Positions 10,317 to 19,289 of a DNA stretch of 64,000 bases are shown piece after piece (position 1 is the stretch's first letter; every line of letters starts with the position of its first letter). Below the pieces are notes generated by a model. It was not told the origin of the DNA. It made no database searches and saw only the letters and a program-made list of their open reading frames with translations. The translations under genes and the position numbers were made by a program. Origin of the DNA: JAICWP01 sp035278025 (GTDB taxonomy: Bacteria; Acidobacteriota; Terriglobia; Terriglobales; Acidobacteriaceae); the NCBI GenBank assembly GCA_035278025.1, contig DATEJK010000117.1, positions 13,647-77,646 of the forward strand, given 5' to 3'.

Positions 10317-10346
10317 TTGAGCCTGCACCCTCCGGCAACTTATAAT
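10317..10346 (+). promoter_or_regulatory. sigma-70-type promoter for uvrA
   Basis: TTGAGC at 10317-10322, an 18-base spacer, then a perfect TATAAT at 10341-10346, about 95 bases before the uvrA ATG. No LexA-type palindrome was recognised nearby. Confidence 0.6.
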
Positions 10347-10439
10347 AGAAAGATTCCGCAGTGCTCCTGAAGGCAGTAGTGGGGGAGGCCGCAGTGTCGG
10401 CCTGGGGGAGGGCTGTGGGGGACGAGTTCACTCCTGCCG

Positions 10440-13382
10440 ATGTCAAACGACAGCATCATTGTTCGCGGAGCCCGGGTCCACAATCTCAAGAACATTGATT
10501 TTGAGATCCCGCACAACACGCTCACCGTAGTCACGGGCGTCTCCGGCTCGGGCAAGTCGTCGCTGGTGTTCGACACCATCTACGCCGAGGGCCAGCGCCG
10601 CTACGTGGAATCGCTCTCCGCCTACGCCCGGCAGTTTCTGGAGCGCATCGAGAAGCCCGACGCCGACGTGATTGACGGCATCGCTCCGGCGGTTGCCATC
10701 CGGCAGAAGAACACCACCCGCAACCCGCGCTCCACCGTGGCCACCGCGACTGAAATTTACGACTACCTGCGCCTGCTCTTCGCCCGCGTGGGGCGCACCT
10801 GGTGCCTGCAGTGCGGGGCGGAAGTGAAGAAAGACACGGTGGACGAGGTGGCCGATTCCATTCTCGCCCTGGGCGAAGGCACCCGGCTCAACGTCCTGTT
10901 CCCGCTGCAGGCGGGGCAGGCGCCCGCCACCTCGCCCGAGAAAAAGCGGCGAACAAAAAAGATCGCTGCCGGCGGCCCGACGGCTGTCGCGCGAGCGTCC
11001 CGTCCGCGTACCGACAGCATCGCCACCGACCTGATGAAGCAGCGCCTGTTCGAACTGCGCAAGCGCGGCTTCAACCGCCTGTTTCAAAACGGTCAGCTGT
11101 TCGAATTCTCCACTCCCGAATCACTGCTGGACCTTGATTTCTCCCAGCCCGTCTTCATGCTGGTGGACCGCATTGCCCTGGATTCAGATTCCCGCGCCCG
11201 CGTGGTGGACGCGGTCGAAACCGGCTATCGCGAAGCCGGCGAAGTGATTTTCCAGACCGCCCCACGCGATCCCGGATCGGCACAAACCCTGCGTTTCGCC
11301 CAGCGCTTCGAGTGCAAGCGCTGCAACCTGCGCCTGGAAGAGCCCGAGCCGCGTCTGTTCTCGTTCAACAATCCTTATGGCGCCTGCCCGCGCTGCCAGG
11401 GTTTCGGCAACACCATCGATTTCGATCTTGACCTGGTTATTCCCGATAAGACCCGCACCATCGCCGAAGGCCCGGTCGAGCCCTGGACCAAGCCCAAATA
11501 CCGTCCGCTGCAGGCTGAGCTCAAGCGCTTTGCCAAGCAGCGCGGCATTGCCATGGACGTGCCCTGGGCGGAACTCGATCCTGAAGAGCAGCAGGTGATC
11601 ATTGATGGCGAGGGCCGCTACATGGGCATTCGCGGCTTCTTCGCCCACCTGGAGCGCAAGAAATACAAGCTGCACGTGCGCGTCTTCCTCAGCCGTTACC
11701 GCGGCTATTCGCAATGCGCCAACTGCGGCGGCGCGCGCCTGCGTCCGGAAGCACGGCAAGTAAAGATCGCGGGCAAGGATATTTGCGAAGTCTGCGCGCT
11801 CACCGTGGAGCAGGCGCGGAGATTCTTTGACGGGCTCAAGCTGACCAGGCAGGAAGCCGCCATCGCCGACAAGCTGCTGCAGGAGATCCGCGAGCGCCTG
11901 ACTTTCCTCAACGATGTTGGCCTCGAATACCTCACCCTGGACCGCCTGGCGGCCACGCTCTCCGGCGGCGAAGCCCAGCGCATTCAACTGGCCACCTCCC
12001 TGGGATCGCGCCTGGTGGGCACGCTTTACGTGCTGGACGAGCCCTCCATCGGGCTGCACAGCCGCGATACCAACCGCCTCATCCATATTTTGCACGGTCT
12101 GCGCGACCTGGGAAATACCATTCTGGTAGTGGAACACGACCCCGAGATCATGCTGGCTTCCGACCGCATTCTCGACCTCGGCCCGGGCGCCGGTGAAAAT
12201 GGCGGCAAAGTCATCGCCGCCGGCACCTACGAGCAGATCAGGCGCACGCCCACTTCCCTCACCGGTCGCTATCTGGCGCAGGAGTTGCGCATCCAGCCGC
12301 CCAACCAGCGCCGCCAGCCGGGCACGCACAAGCTGCGCATCATTGGCGCCCGCGCCCACAATCTGAAGGCGATTGACGTCACCATTCCGCTGGGCATGAT
12401 TGTGGCCATCACCGGGGTCTCCGGCTCGGGCAAGTCCACGCTGGTGCACGACGTGCTTTACCAGTCACTGGCGGCGGCCAAACGGCAGACCAACGGCGGC
12501 GGACCGGCGCCGGGCGCGCTGGAGCGTCTGGATGGCGCCGAGTGGCTTGACGAAGTGGTGCTGGTGGACCAGTCGCCCATCGGACGCACCCCGCGTTCCA
12601 ACCCGGTCACCTACATCAAGGCCTTTGACGCCATCCGCGAGCTGTTCGCTTCCCTGCCGGAGGCGCACAAACGCGGCTTCAGCGCCGGGCATTTTTCCTT
12701 CAACATTCCCGGCGGCCGCTGCGAAACTTGCCAGGGTGACGGCACGGTTACGGTAGAAATGCAGTTTCTGGCCGACGTGGAGCTGATCTGTGAGGAGTGC
12801 AAGGGCACGCGCTACAAGCCGCAGGTGCTGGAGGTGCGCTATCGGGGCAGGAACATCCACGAGGTGCTGAACCTCACCGTGAAGGAGGCGCTGCAGTTCT
12901 TCTCCGCGGTGCCGAAAATCACCGAAAAGCTGCGCGTCCTGGAGGAAGTAGGGCTTGGCTACCTGCGCCTGGGCCAGTCCGCGACCACGCTTTCCGGCGG
13001 CGAAGCTCAGCGCATGAAACTGGCCGCGCACCTGCAGCCGCGCAGCAGCTTGCGCACCCCGCAAGAAGGAAAGCGGCGCCACCGGACGCTTTACATATTT
13101 GACGAGCCCACCACCGGGCTGCATTTCGACGATGTCAGCAAGCTGCTGGCCGCCTTCCGCCGTCTGATCGAAGCCGGCGGCTCGGTGCTGGTGATCGAGC
13201 ACAATCTGGATGTAATCAAGACCGCCGACTGGATCATTGACCTTGGCCCCGAAGGCGGCGAACGCGGCGGCTACGTGGTGGATGCCGGCCCGCCGGAGAG
13301 CATCAGTAGGAATGCAAAGTCATATACCGGCAAATTCCTCGCCCACGTCCTGAACGGTAACGGCGCGCGCCCGCAAAGTTAG
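10440..13382 (+). CDS. uvrA: excinuclease ABC subunit A
   Basis: 980 residues, slightly longer than the usual ~940. There are two ABC modules, each with a Walker A of the form GVSGSGKS (near residues 33 and 660) and an LSGGEAQR signature. Zinc-binding cysteine pairs occur in the first module (CLQC; CKRC with CPRC) and the second (CETC...CEEC). The UvrB-binding insert lies at about 130-260. It recognises bulky DNA lesions with UvrB and starts nucleotide excision repair. A basic segment (EKKRRTKK, near 163) accounts for some of the extra length. It is monocistronic behind its own promoter. Confidence 0.97.
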   Translation: MSNDSIIVRGARVHNLKNIDFEIPHNTLTVVTGVSGSGKSSLVFDTIYAEGQRRYVESLSAYARQFLERIEKPDADVIDGIAPAVAIRQKNTTRNPRSTVATATEIYDYLRLLFARVGRTWCLQCGAEVKKDTVDEVADSILALGEGTRLNVLFPLQAGQAPATSPEKKRRTKKIAAGGPTAVARASRPRTDSIATDLMKQRLFELRKRGFNRLFQNGQLFEFSTPESLLDLDFSQPVFMLVDRIALDSDSRARVVDAVETGYREAGEVIFQTAPRDPGSAQTLRFAQRFECKRCNLRLEEPEPRLFSFNNPYGACPRCQGFGNTIDFDLDLVIPDKTRTIAEGPVEPWTKPKYRPLQAELKRFAKQRGIAMDVPWAELDPEEQQVIIDGEGRYMGIRGFFAHLERKKYKLHVRVFLSRYRGYSQCANCGGARLRPEARQVKIAGKDICEVCALTVEQARRFFDGLKLTRQEAAIADKLLQEIRERLTFLNDVGLEYLTLDRLAATLSGGEAQRIQLATSLGSRLVGTLYVLDEPSIGLHSRDTNRLIHILHGLRDLGNTILVVEHDPEIMLASDRILDLGPGAGENGGKVIAAGTYEQIRRTPTSLTGRYLAQELRIQPPNQRRQPGTHKLRIIGARAHNLKAIDVTIPLGMIVAITGVSGSGKSTLVHDVLYQSLAAAKRQTNGGGPAPGALERLDGAEWLDEVVLVDQSPIGRTPRSNPVTYIKAFDAIRELFASLPEAHKRGFSAGHFSFNIPGGRCETCQGDGTVTVEMQFLADVELICEECKGTRYKPQVLEVRYRGRNIHEVLNLTVKEALQFFSAVPKITEKLRVLEEVGLGYLRLGQSATTLSGGEAQRMKLAAHLQPRSSLRTPQEGKRRHRTLYIFDEPTTGLHFDDVSKLLAAFRRLIEAGGSVLVIEHNLDVIKTADWIIDLGPEGGERGGYVVDAGPPESISRNAKSYTGKFLAHVLNGNGARPQS

Positions 13383-13468
13383 CCTGCCCAATTGGGCTGG
13401 CGCCGCCTTTCGCGGTAAGCTACTGGATGCCGCCAGGCGCATCTTAGAGGGTAGCGGATTTTCCCGAA

Positions 13469-14791
13469 ATGATTGGTAAACCAAAGCTGGTTGGGTGGGC
13501 TGCCGCCGCGCTGGTAATGGTGTCCCCCGCCGGCCTGTGGGCGCAACAAACGCACAAAAGCGTTCACCACGTTCGCGTGGAAGAATCCGACCCCCTGTTC
13601 CCTCCCGAACTGCGCCAGGCCGAGGCGGCTCTCGACAAGAGCAACTATTCCGCCGCTGAACCTTTGCTGCAGCACATTACCACCGGCAATCCCGGCAACT
13701 ATCGCGCCTGGTTTGACCTGGGCTACCTTTACACCGCCACCGGCCGCAAACCGGAGGCCATAGAAGCCTACCGCAAAGCGGTGGCCGCCAAGCCGGACGT
13801 GTTCGAATCCAACCTCAATCTTGGATTGCTGCTGGCGCAAAACGGCAGCCCCGACGCTGAGCAGTTCCTTCGCGCCGCCACTCAACTGAAGCCTACGGCA
13901 CATCCCCAGGAAGGTGTGGCCCGCGCCTGGCTCTCCCTGGGGCACGTGCTGGAGGGGAGCAAGCCGGCGGAAGCGCTGCAGGCCTTCGCTGAGGCCGCCA
14001 GGCTTCAGCCCAGGGATCCGGAGCCGCATCTTTCCTCTGGCGCCATCCTGGAGAAGCAGAACGACCTCTCCGGCGCCGAGCGGGAATACAAAGCTGCCGT
14101 GGCCCTGGCCCCCGGCTCCGCCGACGCGCTGGTTGGCTTGGCCAACATTTACATGGAGAGCAAGCGCCTGCCCCAGGCGGAGGCTGCCCTGCGCCAGTAT
14201 CTGGCGGTGGCCCCGAAAAACGGCGCGGCACACCTGCAGCTGGGGCGGGTGCTGGAAGCGGAGGGCAAGCACGCCGAAGCCGCCGCCGAACTGCAACAGG
14301 GCCTGCAGCTTGCGCCCGATGATCTGACTGCCCAGCGCGACCTGGCATTTTCCTACGCCCGTGCCGGGAAGTACGACAAAGCGGAAACCATCTACCGCGG
14401 CCTGCTTGTCAAAATGCCCAATGACGCCGAACTACACTACGGGCTGGGCGCATCTCTGATGGCTGAGCACAAGTATCCCGAAGCGCAAAATGAGTTCCTT
14501 AACGCCATTAAGCTGAAGCCCGATGCCGGCGTAATTTATGGCGACCTGGCGGTGGCGGCCGCCGAAAACAAGAATTATCCGCTCGCTCTGAAAGCTCTGG
14601 ACGTGCGCGCCAAGTTTTTTCCCGAAAACCCGGGAACGTACTTTTTGCGGGCCACCGCTCTGGACCACCTCAAGCAGTTCAAGCTGGCGGCCGCGAGTTA
14701 CCGGCAGTTCCTGGCGGTTTCCGCCGGCAAAAACCCGGAGCAGGAGTGGCAGGCGAAACACCGCCTGCTGGCCATTGACCCCAAGAAATGA
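13469..14791 (+). CDS. exported TPR-repeat protein
   Basis: 440 residues. A signal peptide (ending GLWAQQ) is followed by tetratricopeptide repeats across nearly the whole chain (about ten units, e.g. NYRAWFDLGYLYTATGRKPEAIEAYRKA). TPRs form protein-binding solenoids. The stop overlaps the next start (ATGA), and a third secreted gene follows. The trio is probably one operon in the periplasm or outer envelope. No enzyme motif is present. The 86 bases before it hold a short palindrome (GCCCAATTGGGC) just after the uvrA stop. Confidence 0.8.
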   Translation: MIGKPKLVGWAAAALVMVSPAGLWAQQTHKSVHHVRVEESDPLFPPELRQAEAALDKSNYSAAEPLLQHITTGNPGNYRAWFDLGYLYTATGRKPEAIEAYRKAVAAKPDVFESNLNLGLLLAQNGSPDAEQFLRAATQLKPTAHPQEGVARAWLSLGHVLEGSKPAEALQAFAEAARLQPRDPEPHLSSGAILEKQNDLSGAEREYKAAVALAPGSADALVGLANIYMESKRLPQAEAALRQYLAVAPKNGAAHLQLGRVLEAEGKHAEAAAELQQGLQLAPDDLTAQRDLAFSYARAGKYDKAETIYRGLLVKMPNDAELHYGLGASLMAEHKYPEAQNEFLNAIKLKPDAGVIYGDLAVAAAENKNYPLALKALDVRAKFFPENPGTYFLRATALDHLKQFKLAAASYRQFLAVSAGKNPEQEWQAKHRLLAIDPKK

Positions 14792-15237
14792 ACCGCAGAA
14801 GCCATTTCGCAACGCACGTCCTGCTGCTGATGATGGTGGTGGCCTGGTCGCTGCCTGGATTCGCCCGCCGCCAGACGGTGGAGGAGCTGAAAGCGAAGTT
14901 GAGCGCCGCCACCCCATCCGACAAGCCCAAGATTTGCCTGGAAATTGCCCACCGGCAGTTGGACGCCATGCAAAAAGCTTATAGTGCCGGTGAACTTCCG
15001 CAGGGGCAAAAGCTGCTGCAGGAAGTAGTGGATTACTCGCAGCAGGCCGGCGATGCCGCCCGCAAGTCGCGGAAGCACATCAAGAAGACCGAAATCGAGA
15101 TGCGCAAGTTGTCGCGGCGGCTCCAGGACCTGAAGCCTACCCTGGATGTGGATAGCCGCCCGCCGGTGCAAGATGCCATCAACCACCTGGAACACATTCG
15201 TACCCAGTTGCTCATGCAGATGTTTTCGGAACACTGA
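14788..15237 (+). CDS. hypothetical exported helical protein
   Basis: 149 residues. A signal peptide (about 1-27) is followed by a charged, helix-rich chain, likely coiled-coil around 70-130. I do not recognise the family. It overlaps the TPR gene by four bases, and the next gene starts one base after its stop, so the three are tightly coupled. Confidence 0.7.
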   Translation: MNRRSHFATHVLLLMMVVAWSLPGFARRQTVEELKAKLSAATPSDKPKICLEIAHRQLDAMQKAYSAGELPQGQKLLQEVVDYSQQAGDAARKSRKHIKKTEIEMRKLSRRLQDLKPTLDVDSRPPVQDAINHLEHIRTQLLMQMFSEH

Positions 15238-15238
15238 T

Positions 15239-15778
15239 ATGAAGATGAACCGTACCCCTCTGTTGGCGTTGCTTCTGATTCTGGCCGCGTTGCCGGCACC
15301 GGCGCAAAGCGGCCAGCGCGACCCCCTCAACCAGAAAGAAGTGGATGAGCTGCGCGACACCAATCAGGAACCGGAAAAGCGGCTGCCGCTCATCGTGAAG
15401 TTCGCGCGCCAACGCCTGGATGCAGCCCTGGCCGCGCGCAACAATCCCAAGTTATCGGCGGCCGATCGCACTGCCACTATCCACAGTTCGCTGCAGGATT
15501 TTCTTTCTATTTATGACGAACTGGGCGACAACATTGATATGTATACCGACCAGAAGGAAGACTTGCGCAAGCCCTTGAAAATGGTGACCTCCGGCGACGG
15601 GGAATTCAAGGTAAAGCTGGACCAGTTACGCCATGCCTCCACGCCGGATGAGATGAACGACTATGGTTTCGTCCTGACCAGCGCCATGGAGGCGGTCAGC
15701 GCCGGCACCCCTGAGCATCGCCAGCTGCAGCAGGAACAGGAGGCGGCCGCCAAAGGAAAAAAGAGAGCTCACCGCTAA
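15239..15778 (+). CDS. hypothetical exported protein, third of the TPR cluster
   Basis: 179 residues. The signal peptide ends near APAQSG, followed by a helical, charged body with a basic end (KGKKRAHR). The similarity in build to the preceding gene (signal peptide, then helices; both contain LEIAHRQLDA or KFARQRLDA-like segments) suggests that they are distant paralogues that bind together or to the TPR protein. A second ATG six bases downstream is an equally possible start. Confidence 0.7.
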   Translation: MKMNRTPLLALLLILAALPAPAQSGQRDPLNQKEVDELRDTNQEPEKRLPLIVKFARQRLDAALAARNNPKLSAADRTATIHSSLQDFLSIYDELGDNIDMYTDQKEDLRKPLKMVTSGDGEFKVKLDQLRHASTPDEMNDYGFVLTSAMEAVSAGTPEHRQLQQEQEAAAKGKKRAHR

Positions 15779-15807
15779 GGGCCCGGCTGCGCTGCGCCTT
15801 GTGCGCC

Positions 15808-15840
15808 CGCCAGCCACCAACTACTAACTACCAGCTGACC
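15808..15840. repeat. 7-bp-periodic repeat (CTAACTA family)
   Basis: Units CCAGCCA, CCAACTA, CTAACTA and CCAGCTG follow each other in a 7-base register, 30 bases after a stop codon. Same family as 5294 and 51508, here a single arm. Confidence 0.55.
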
Positions 15841-15866
15841 TCTTTTTCCGTGCTAACCTAAGGCCA

Positions 15867-16553
15867 GTGCGGGAAAAACTCCTGGCCATTTTTGAGGAAA
15901 GCTATCGCGAGCTGCGCCCGCGCGCGCCCATGCCCCAGCTGCGGGTGGAATTCTTCGCCTTCGCCAACGTCAACAACACCATCCGGCTGCGCGAGGGACG
16001 TCTGCTGGTACGGCTTTCCGACCTGCTGGAGGGCGCGCCGGAGGCGGTGTTGCGCGCCATCGCCCACATTCTCCTGGCCAAGATGTACCGCAAGACCATT
16101 GCGGCGGCGCACGCCACCCGCTATCGCCGCTACATATCCAGCCACGAAATCGCCAACAAGGCCAACCAGGTGCGGCAACTGCGGGGCTGGAAGAAACTGC
16201 AGACGCCGCGCGGGTGCGTCTATCATCTGGAGGAAATTTTTGAAGACTTGAACCGGCGCTTTTTCTACGGTCTGATGGCGCGCCCGCTGCTCAGCTGGAG
16301 CCAGCAGCGCGCCCGCAACAGCCTGGGGCACTACGACCCGGCGCACAATACCATCGTGGTCAGCCGCATCTTCGACCATCCCCTGGTTCCCCGCTACGCG
16401 GTCGAATACCTCCTCTACCACGAGATGCTGCACCTGAAGCATCCGGTGAAGCTGCGCGGCAGCCGGCGCTGCGTGCACTCCCCCGAATTCCAGGCGGAAG
16501 AACGCCTCTTTCCGGAACTGGAGCAGGCCAAGGCGTTTTTGAGAAGGCTTTAG
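15867..16553 (+). CDS. SprT-like zinc metalloprotease-domain protein
   Basis: 228 residues from a GTG start. The zinc motif HExxH is present as H185-E-M-L-H189 in LYHEMLHLKHP, with CVHSPEF downstream as in SprT/WSS1-like domains. The N-terminal part is basic and helical. SprT-domain proteins act on DNA-bound or cytosolic proteins, but the substrate here is unknown. It stands alone and converges on the GNAT gene across a 258-base inverted-repeat spacer. Confidence 0.75.
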   Translation: MREKLLAIFEESYRELRPRAPMPQLRVEFFAFANVNNTIRLREGRLLVRLSDLLEGAPEAVLRAIAHILLAKMYRKTIAAAHATRYRRYISSHEIANKANQVRQLRGWKKLQTPRGCVYHLEEIFEDLNRRFFYGLMARPLLSWSQQRARNSLGHYDPAHNTIVVSRIFDHPLVPRYAVEYLLYHEMLHLKHPVKLRGSRRCVHSPEFQAEERLFPELEQAKAFLRRL

Positions 16554-16559
16554 GGGAAG

Positions 16560-16806
16560 GTTTCAAGGTTTCGCAGGTTTCAAAGTCAAAAGCATTCACC
16601 GCCGAGACGCCGAGCCCGCCGAGTTTTTCAAGGTTATTCTTTTTCCAGGTCTGGCCTTCCTTGAAAGCTGTGAAGCCTTGGAATTTTGAAACCCGTCAGT
16701 TGTTCATCAATGAAACCTGATTTAAATTTCTCCGCTGCCTTTGCGTCTCGGCGGTGGAAGGGTGTGATTTTTTCTTGAAACTTGCGAAACTGGAAATTTG
16801 AAACTA
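16560..16806. repeat. long imperfect inverted repeat between convergent genes
   Basis: The left arm (16560-16625) has GTTTCAA and TTTCGCAGG units, then CACCGCCGAGACGC. The right arm (from about 16733) has GCGTCTCGGCGGTG, then TTTCTTGAAACTTGCGAAACT and TTTGAAAC. The arms are reverse complements in the same order, about 70 bases each, around a 110-base centre. No gene is seen here. It could fold as a large hairpin acting as terminator for both neighbours. Confidence 0.65.
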
Positions 16807-16811
16807 GCTTC

Positions 16812-17801
16812 TTATGCCGTCAACTCCGTCGCTTCCTGCTCCGTGTATGCGCAGACTCGCGCCCACACCTCCCGCGGGCATTCCACCCGGAACAGCGGCA
16901 CCTGGGCCGTGGCCAAGCGGGTTTTGTGCGGCTGCTCCCCGGTCATGTAGTCGCAGCTCAGCCCTTCCTCCAGGCTCTGGCGTGTTGCCTCGAACAGCAG
17001 CACCATTCCCGGCGAATAGTGGGACCAGGAGTGGTCGTAATACGTGGTATAGAAGCGGCACGTTTCCCCATCACGAAACGTGACCAGAGCGGCCACCAGG
17101 GTTGCGCCCTGGGTGAGCGTGTACACATCGCAGGGCGCGGGACCGCTTTGCGCCGCCGCCACCAGAAAATTGATGCGCGCCGCGTCCCGAAACAGGTTGG
17201 CGGGAACCTGAGCCGCCTTGAGCTGGTAAATCCGCCGCAGCAGGTCCGGCGCCGGCGGCTCGCGGCGGAATTCCACCCCCTGGCGAAGGAGTTTGCGCCA
17301 GCGGCTGCCGATGCGCGCATGCGCTGCCGCTAATTGCTCCGCGGAAGTGTGGCTGGAGAGCACGCAGGGAGCGCTGACAAAGGGCTGCGGCGAAAAATCC
17401 TCCCAGGCGCGGCGGCGCTCCTGGCCGCGCAGGGCGGCAAAGAAAAGCGGCAGTTTGAGCGCCGCCACTTCCTCCCAGGCCTGGCGCAACACGGCCGGAT
17501 CGCCTTCGAAGAGCACATCGCGATAATCGAACAGCGCTTCGCCCAGCAGAGTGAAACCGTGGTCGGCAATGGCGCCGGGAATCAGCGCCGCGCCCGCGTC
17601 GCTTTCCACCAGAACCACGTAAGGCTCTTCGCGGGCGGCAAACAGCCGTGCCGCCAGCCGGTTCCAGAAAAAGCTTTGAAATAGGGTTGGGACCGGGTGA
17701 GCGCCGTAAAGGTGATCCCAGACCGGGCGCAAGCGGTCTATTTCGGCGGGCGAGCGCGCGACAACGCTGCGAAGCAAACGCTGGCCTCCTCGGGCGTGCA
17801 A
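16812..17801 (-). CDS. GNAT/FemAB-like acyltransferase-fold protein
   Basis: 329 residues. The pattern fits the BioF2-like/CelD group of GNAT proteins: an N-terminal half with LFQSFFWNRLAARLF and YVVLVES, and a C-terminal half with SRWRKLLRQGVEF, PCDVYTLTQGATLVAALVTF, YTTYYDHSWSHYSPGMVLLFEA and CDYMTGEQPHKTRLA. Members acylate or aminoacylate sugars and cell-envelope precursors or act in polysaccharide formation. The substrate is not predictable here. It stands alone. The intergenic region on its 5' side (17802-18038) holds the Fur-type site of the divergent iron operon. Confidence 0.7.
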   Translation of the reverse strand: MHARGGQRLLRSVVARSPAEIDRLRPVWDHLYGAHPVPTLFQSFFWNRLAARLFAAREEPYVVLVESDAGAALIPGAIADHGFTLLGEALFDYRDVLFEGDPAVLRQAWEEVAALKLPLFFAALRGQERRRAWEDFSPQPFVSAPCVLSSHTSAEQLAAAHARIGSRWRKLLRQGVEFRREPPAPDLLRRIYQLKAAQVPANLFRDAARINFLVAAAQSGPAPCDVYTLTQGATLVAALVTFRDGETCRFYTTYYDHSWSHYSPGMVLLFEATRQSLEEGLSCDYMTGEQPHKTRLATAQVPLFRVECPREVWARVCAYTEQEATELTA

Positions 17802-17995
17802 TGGTTAGACGCAGGCTACATGCGGCTGGATGTTTTGCCCGGCCGGAATTTCCCTGTCCCAGGGCCGAAGGGCCGGCCTGGCGGGCGGCCAGGTGCGACC
17901 ATTCGCCGGAGCGGGGATACCGTGGAATGCATATCACGACCGTCGGTGACAACACGCGTTGACCTGGGTTGGCGGGGGGCAGTATGCTTGAGAAG

Positions 17996-18018
17996 TTGAA
18001 AATGAATTTCATTTTCAA
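17996..18018. promoter_or_regulatory. Fur-box-like perfect 11-1-11 palindrome
   Basis: TTGAAAATGAA, a central T, then TTCATTTTCAA: a perfect 23-bp dyad, AT-rich in a GC-rich region, 20 bases before the iron-permease start. It fits the Fur-type inverted repeat, and an almost identical core (TTGAAAAT) precedes feoA at 59445. Repression by an iron-loaded Fur protein is inferred. Confidence 0.8.
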
Positions 18019-18038
18019 TTTGCTCGAGCCCGCTTGCC

Positions 18039-19286
18039 ATGATTGACGCTCTTATTATCACCCTGCGCGAAGGCGTGGAGGCCGCGCTTATTGTCGGCAT
18101 CACCCTCGCCTACCTGGCCAAGATCAGCCGCACTGACCTGCGCCGCGCCGTATACGCCGCCTTGGCCGCCGCTTTCCTGGGCAGCATTGGCGCCGCCCTC
18201 ATCGTTTCCCGCCTCGACCTGAACCAGGACATCCTGGAAGGCTGGGTCATGCTGGCCGCCGCTTTCTTCGTGGTCACCATGGTGGTCTTCATGATGAAGA
18301 CCGCGCGCAGCATGAAGGGCAAAATCGAGGGCAAGGTCGGCTTTCTGGCCGACCGCGGTTCTCAACTTGGCCTTTTCCTCTTCGTCTTCCTGATGGTGCT
18401 GCGCGAGGGCGTGGAGACGGTGCTCATTCTTTCCGCCGTCTCCCTGAATTCCAGCGCGCTCATGAATTTTCTGGGCACGCTGCTGGGAATCGCGCTGGCG
18501 ATTGTGTTCGGGGTGATGTTCGTCAAAGGCTCGGTGCGCGTCAATTTGCGCAAGTTCTTTCGCATCACCAGCGTGATCCTCATATTTGTGGCGGTGCAGC
18601 TGGTGGTTTCCGGCCTGCACGAGCTCTCGGAGAACGGCGTGCTTCCCTCCAGCAAGCGGGAGATGGCGCTGATCGGGCCCATTGTGACCAATGAGGTGTT
18701 CTTCTTTGTGACCATCCTGGCCCTGGCTGCTCTGATGGTGCTGTTCGAGATGAAGCGCCGGCAGCCCGCGCCCGAGCCGGCCTCCCCCGCGGAGCGCCGC
18801 AAAGCCCTGTGGAGCGCCCGCCGCGAGCGCCTGTGGATGGTTTCCGTTTATGCCAGCTGCTTTCTGTTCATCGTGCTGGTGACGGCGGAATTCGTTTACA
18901 CCAAGAGCGTGAGCGCGCTCTCCCCCGCCACACCGGTTGCCTTCCGCAATGGGCGACTGGGCATCCCCCTCTCCCAAGTCTCGGACGGCGAGCTCCATCG
19001 CTACGTCGCCACGGAACATGGTCTCCCGGTGCGCTTCCTGCTGTATCGCAAGCCCGACGGCAGCGTGGCCACGGTGTTTGACGCCTGCGAAATCTGCGGC
19101 GGGGTGGGCTATTACAAAACCAGCCAGGGCCTGGTCTGCAAGAACTGCGGCGCTCCCATCAACGGCGCGACCGTGGGTCATCCCGGAGGCTGCAATCCGG
19201 TTCCCCTGCAGGCCGCAGTGAGCGGCGGGCAGGTGCTGATAACGGAGGCGGAAGTGGCGGCGGGGAGCCGCTACTTCCAGAAGTAG
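18039..19286 (+). CDS. FTR1-type iron permease fused to a DUF2318 domain
   Basis: 415 residues. The N-terminal ~245 residues form an FTR1/EfeU-like permease with two REGxE iron motifs (R10-EGV-E14 and R122-EGV-E126). One more membrane helix (about 266-288) leads to a C-terminal DUF2318 domain outside the membrane with CEIC (350-353), CKNC (367-370) and HPGGC. These cysteines suggest metal or Fe-S binding. In Campylobacter the p19 iron locus encodes the FTR1-like and DUF2318 proteins separately, next to two permeases and an ATPase like those here. Here the two are one chain, and no p19 gene is present. The next gene follows after three bases. Confidence 0.88.
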   Translation: MIDALIITLREGVEAALIVGITLAYLAKISRTDLRRAVYAALAAAFLGSIGAALIVSRLDLNQDILEGWVMLAAAFFVVTMVVFMMKTARSMKGKIEGKVGFLADRGSQLGLFLFVFLMVLREGVETVLILSAVSLNSSALMNFLGTLLGIALAIVFGVMFVKGSVRVNLRKFFRITSVILIFVAVQLVVSGLHELSENGVLPSSKREMALIGPIVTNEVFFFVTILALAALMVLFEMKRRQPAPEPASPAERRKALWSARRERLWMVSVYASCFLFIVLVTAEFVYTKSVSALSPATPVAFRNGRLGIPLSQVSDGELHRYVATEHGLPVRFLLYRKPDGSVATVFDACEICGGVGYYKTSQGLVCKNCGAPINGATVGHPGGCNPVPLQAAVSGGQVLITEAEVAAGSRYFQK

Positions 19287-19289
19287 CCC

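Noticed and set aside
13386..13397. terminator after uvrA
   Set aside because: GCCCAATTGGGC is a palindrome but has no loop space or T-tract, so it is not called as a terminator.
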